15,946 nucleotides of DNA, taken from NCBI GenBank assembly GCA_900554375.1, contig USHK01000004.1:1-15946 (forward strand). The letters run 5' to 3'. The notes under the pieces are model-generated. The model had not been told where the DNA came from, searched no databases, and saw nothing but the letters and a program-made list of their open reading frames with translations. Positions 14,613 through 15,946 of this stretch are shown here, piece by piece; within the stretch, counting starts at the first letter, position 1, and every line of letters starts with the position of its first letter. The stretch comes from an uncultured Sutterella sp. GTDB taxonomy: Bacteria > Pseudomonadota > Gammaproteobacteria > Burkholderiales > Burkholderiaceae_F. A program made the position numbers and the translations under genes.

Positions 14613-15374
14613 ATGGACATCTCACTTACTGTCATCCTTATCTGTTTTGTCGTGTTCTTTATTGCAGGATTTGTTGATGCGATCGCCGGGGGCGGTGGTC
14701 TAATTACATTGCCGGTTCTTTTGTTAATGGGCGTACCGGCTCATTACACACTCGGAACAGGAAAACTTGCCTCCAGCCTTGGTTCAATCACAGCATTAAT
14801 CACCTTCTGGAAAAGAGGCGCTGTTATCAAAGAAGTGGTTCTTTTAGGTGTAATTACGTCATACTTAGGAGCGGTTGCAGCTTCGGCAACAACTCTTCTC
14901 ATTTCCAATGAGAAGATGACCATCATTATGATTTTCCTGCTGCCGGTTGCAATTCTCCTATCGCTCCTCTGCGGCTCTCTAAAACTAACGGAAGAAGAAC
15001 TGCCGAAGCAAGGTCTGTGGTGGAGGATTTCCGTGATCGGGCTCTCCGTCGGATTCTATGAGGGATTTTTCGGGCCCGGCGCCGGAAGTTTTTTCCTGAT
15101 CGGAATCCATCTTTTGCTCAGAGCCGGTCTGGTAAAGGCTTCGGGGACGGCGAAAGCCTTTAATATCGCCGCAAACTTAGGCGCAGTAACAACCTTTGCT
15201 TCGGCCGGAACGCTTTATTACTCCCTAGCCCTTCCCTGTGCGGCTGCCAGCATCTTAGGCAACCGCCTAGGTGCCATTTATGCTGTGAAAATCGGAGCGA
15301 CGCTCGTCCGAAGCATGCTGTACTTCGTACTCATCATGCTTTTGATTTCTCTGATAACAAGATTCGTTATTTGA
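14613..15374 (+). CDS. TauE/SafE (TSUP) family membrane transporter, YfcA-like
   Basis: The 253-residue inner-membrane protein has about eight hydrophobic segments in two related halves, each with the family's glycine-rich signature: GFVDAIAGGGGLITLPVLLL (19-38) and GFYEGFFGPGAGSFFLIG (147-164). TSUP proteins move small anions such as sulfite, sulfoacetate and organosulfonates, often outward. The true substrate cannot be read from this sequence; the first signature is closest to the YfcA subgroup. The start at 14613 fits the family's N-terminal helix but has no visible SD. It is divergent from the sensor kinase and could be co-regulated with the flavocytochrome system (inference). Its last eight bases overlap the end of the convergent alr gene. 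Confidence 0.92.
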   Translation: MDISLTVILICFVVFFIAGFVDAIAGGGGLITLPVLLLMGVPAHYTLGTGKLASSLGSITALITFWKRGAVIKEVVLLGVITSYLGAVAASATTLLISNEKMTIIMIFLLPVAILLSLLCGSLKLTEEELPKQGLWWRISVIGLSVGFYEGFFGPGAGSFFLIGIHLLLRAGLVKASGTAKAFNIAANLGAVTTFASAGTLYYSLALPCAAASILGNRLGAIYAVKIGATLVRSMLYFVLIMLLISLITRFVI

Positions 15375-15946
15375 TCAGGACACGAGGAACGCGCTGGTTG
15401 ACATCGCAAAGAAGCTCGTAGCCGATCGTACCGAAGCCTTTTGCAACCTCATTGACAGGAAGTTCTTTTCCCCAAATTTCCACTTTGGAACCTAATCGGG
15501 CTTTCGGCTGATCAGTAACATCGATTGTCAGCATATCCATGGAAACGTTGTCAATGACCGGCACCCTTTTCCCTTCTACAACCACTTCGCGATGCGGATT
15601 ATCTTTTCGCGGATAACCGTCTGCATACCCGCAGGCAACCACCGCAAGTTTCGTCGGTCGATGAGCAATAAACTTTGACCCGTATCCGCATGCCTCGCCC
15701 GGCTGAAGATCTTGGAATGCAATAATTTCGCTCTCCAGTGTCATCACGGGTTCGATACCTAAACTAGCCGAGGAAACATTTCCGTCGGGGCTAACTCCGT
15801 ACATTGCAATACCGGCTCGGACCGCCTCGTCCCCAGCCTCATGCCACAATATACCGCCCGTATTGGATAAGCACATCGGCAAAAGACCTCGAAGCTGCGT
15901 CAGTTCGGAAAGCTGTTTCTGAACCGTTACCGGCTTGTCTTGTCCG
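15367..15946 (-). CDS. alr: Alanine racemase, 5'-truncated by window edge
   Basis: This PLP-dependent enzyme interconverts L- and D-alanine for peptidoglycan synthesis. The frame is open from the right edge to the TAA at 15369-15367, giving about 193 residues of a protein normally near 360-370. The N-terminal barrel with the PLP lysine is therefore outside the window. Visible are SNTGGILWHEAGDEAVRAG and YGVSP, which close the barrel, and the C-terminal beta domain. That domain has ACGYADGYPRK, containing the second catalytic base (Tyr), VDNVSMDMLTIDVTD, and the terminal GYELLCDVNQRVPRVLIK-type ending of the family. A TTG at 15882 is internal, not the start. The gene converges with the TauE/SafE gene, overlapping it by eight bases, with no terminator hairpin evident between them. 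Confidence 0.95.
   Translation of the reverse strand, partial: GQDKPVTVQKQLSELTQLRGLLPMCLSNTGGILWHEAGDEAVRAGIAMYGVSPDGNVSSASLGIEPVMTLESEIIAFQDLQPGEACGYGSKFIAHRPTKLAVVACGYADGYPRKDNPHREVVVEGKRVPVIDNVSMDMLTIDVTDQPKARLGSKVEIWGKELPVNEVAKGFGTIGYELLCDVNQRVPRVLIK

Noticed and set aside
1..15946. CRISPR arrays, insertion sequences, prophage genes, tRNA or rRNA genes
   Set aside because: No regularly spaced long repeats, transposase or integrase-like proteins, or RNA gene signatures were found in the sequence or gaps.

Overview
The window looks like a stretch of a betaproteobacterial (Burkholderiales) chromosome of roughly balanced base composition. The order PHP phosphoesterase - YciO - site-2 protease - methyltransferase - DapA - BamC is one I associate with that group. 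A two-gene periplasmic flavocytochrome with its own two-component system is typical of anaerobic gut members such as Sutterellaceae (Sutterella/Parasutterella). The family-level placement is inference from gene content; there is no rRNA here to confirm it.

Layout. (1) 1-2132, plus strand: the 3' part of mutS, cut by the left edge. A terminator region separates it from the convergent minus-strand block. (2) 2211-8451, minus strand, read from right to left: PHP-domain phosphoesterase, yciO, M50 site-2 protease, SAM methyltransferase, dapA, bamC, a NimA-like flavin-binding protein with a cysteine-rich tail, and a SlyD-like FKBP isomerase. Hairpins break this run after the methyltransferase, after dapA and after bamC, so it is probably several overlapping transcription units. 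These are mostly housekeeping genes: lysine and peptidoglycan precursor synthesis, outer-membrane assembly, RNA end turnover and protein folding. (3) 8589-9539, plus strand: hslO (Hsp33), ending in a strong bidirectional terminator.

(4) 9625-14466, minus strand, is the most interesting block. A membrane sensor histidine kinase overlaps an OmpR/KdpE-type response regulator by ATGA. About 100 bases further on come a Tat-exported fumarate-reductase-like flavoprotein and a Sec-exported tetraheme cytochrome c, translationally coupled. Between the regulator and the flavoprotein lie three 11-bp tandem repeats (ATTCCGAAAAG, ATTACAAAAAC, ATTACAAATCT). This is the spacing expected for an OmpR/PhoB-family regulator bound one subunit per helical turn. 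I infer a substrate-inducible periplasmic respiratory reductase whose electron acceptor is unknown. Its active-site region differs from true fumarate reductases. (5) 14613-15374, plus strand, divergent from the kinase: a TauE/SafE-family anion transporter, possibly linked to that system. (6) 15367-15946, minus strand: the 3' part of alr (alanine racemase), cut by the right edge and overlapping the transporter's end by 8 bases.

No tRNA, rRNA, CRISPR array, insertion sequence or phage gene was seen. No gene-free gap exceeds 300 bases; the longest are 8452-8588 and 14467-14612.
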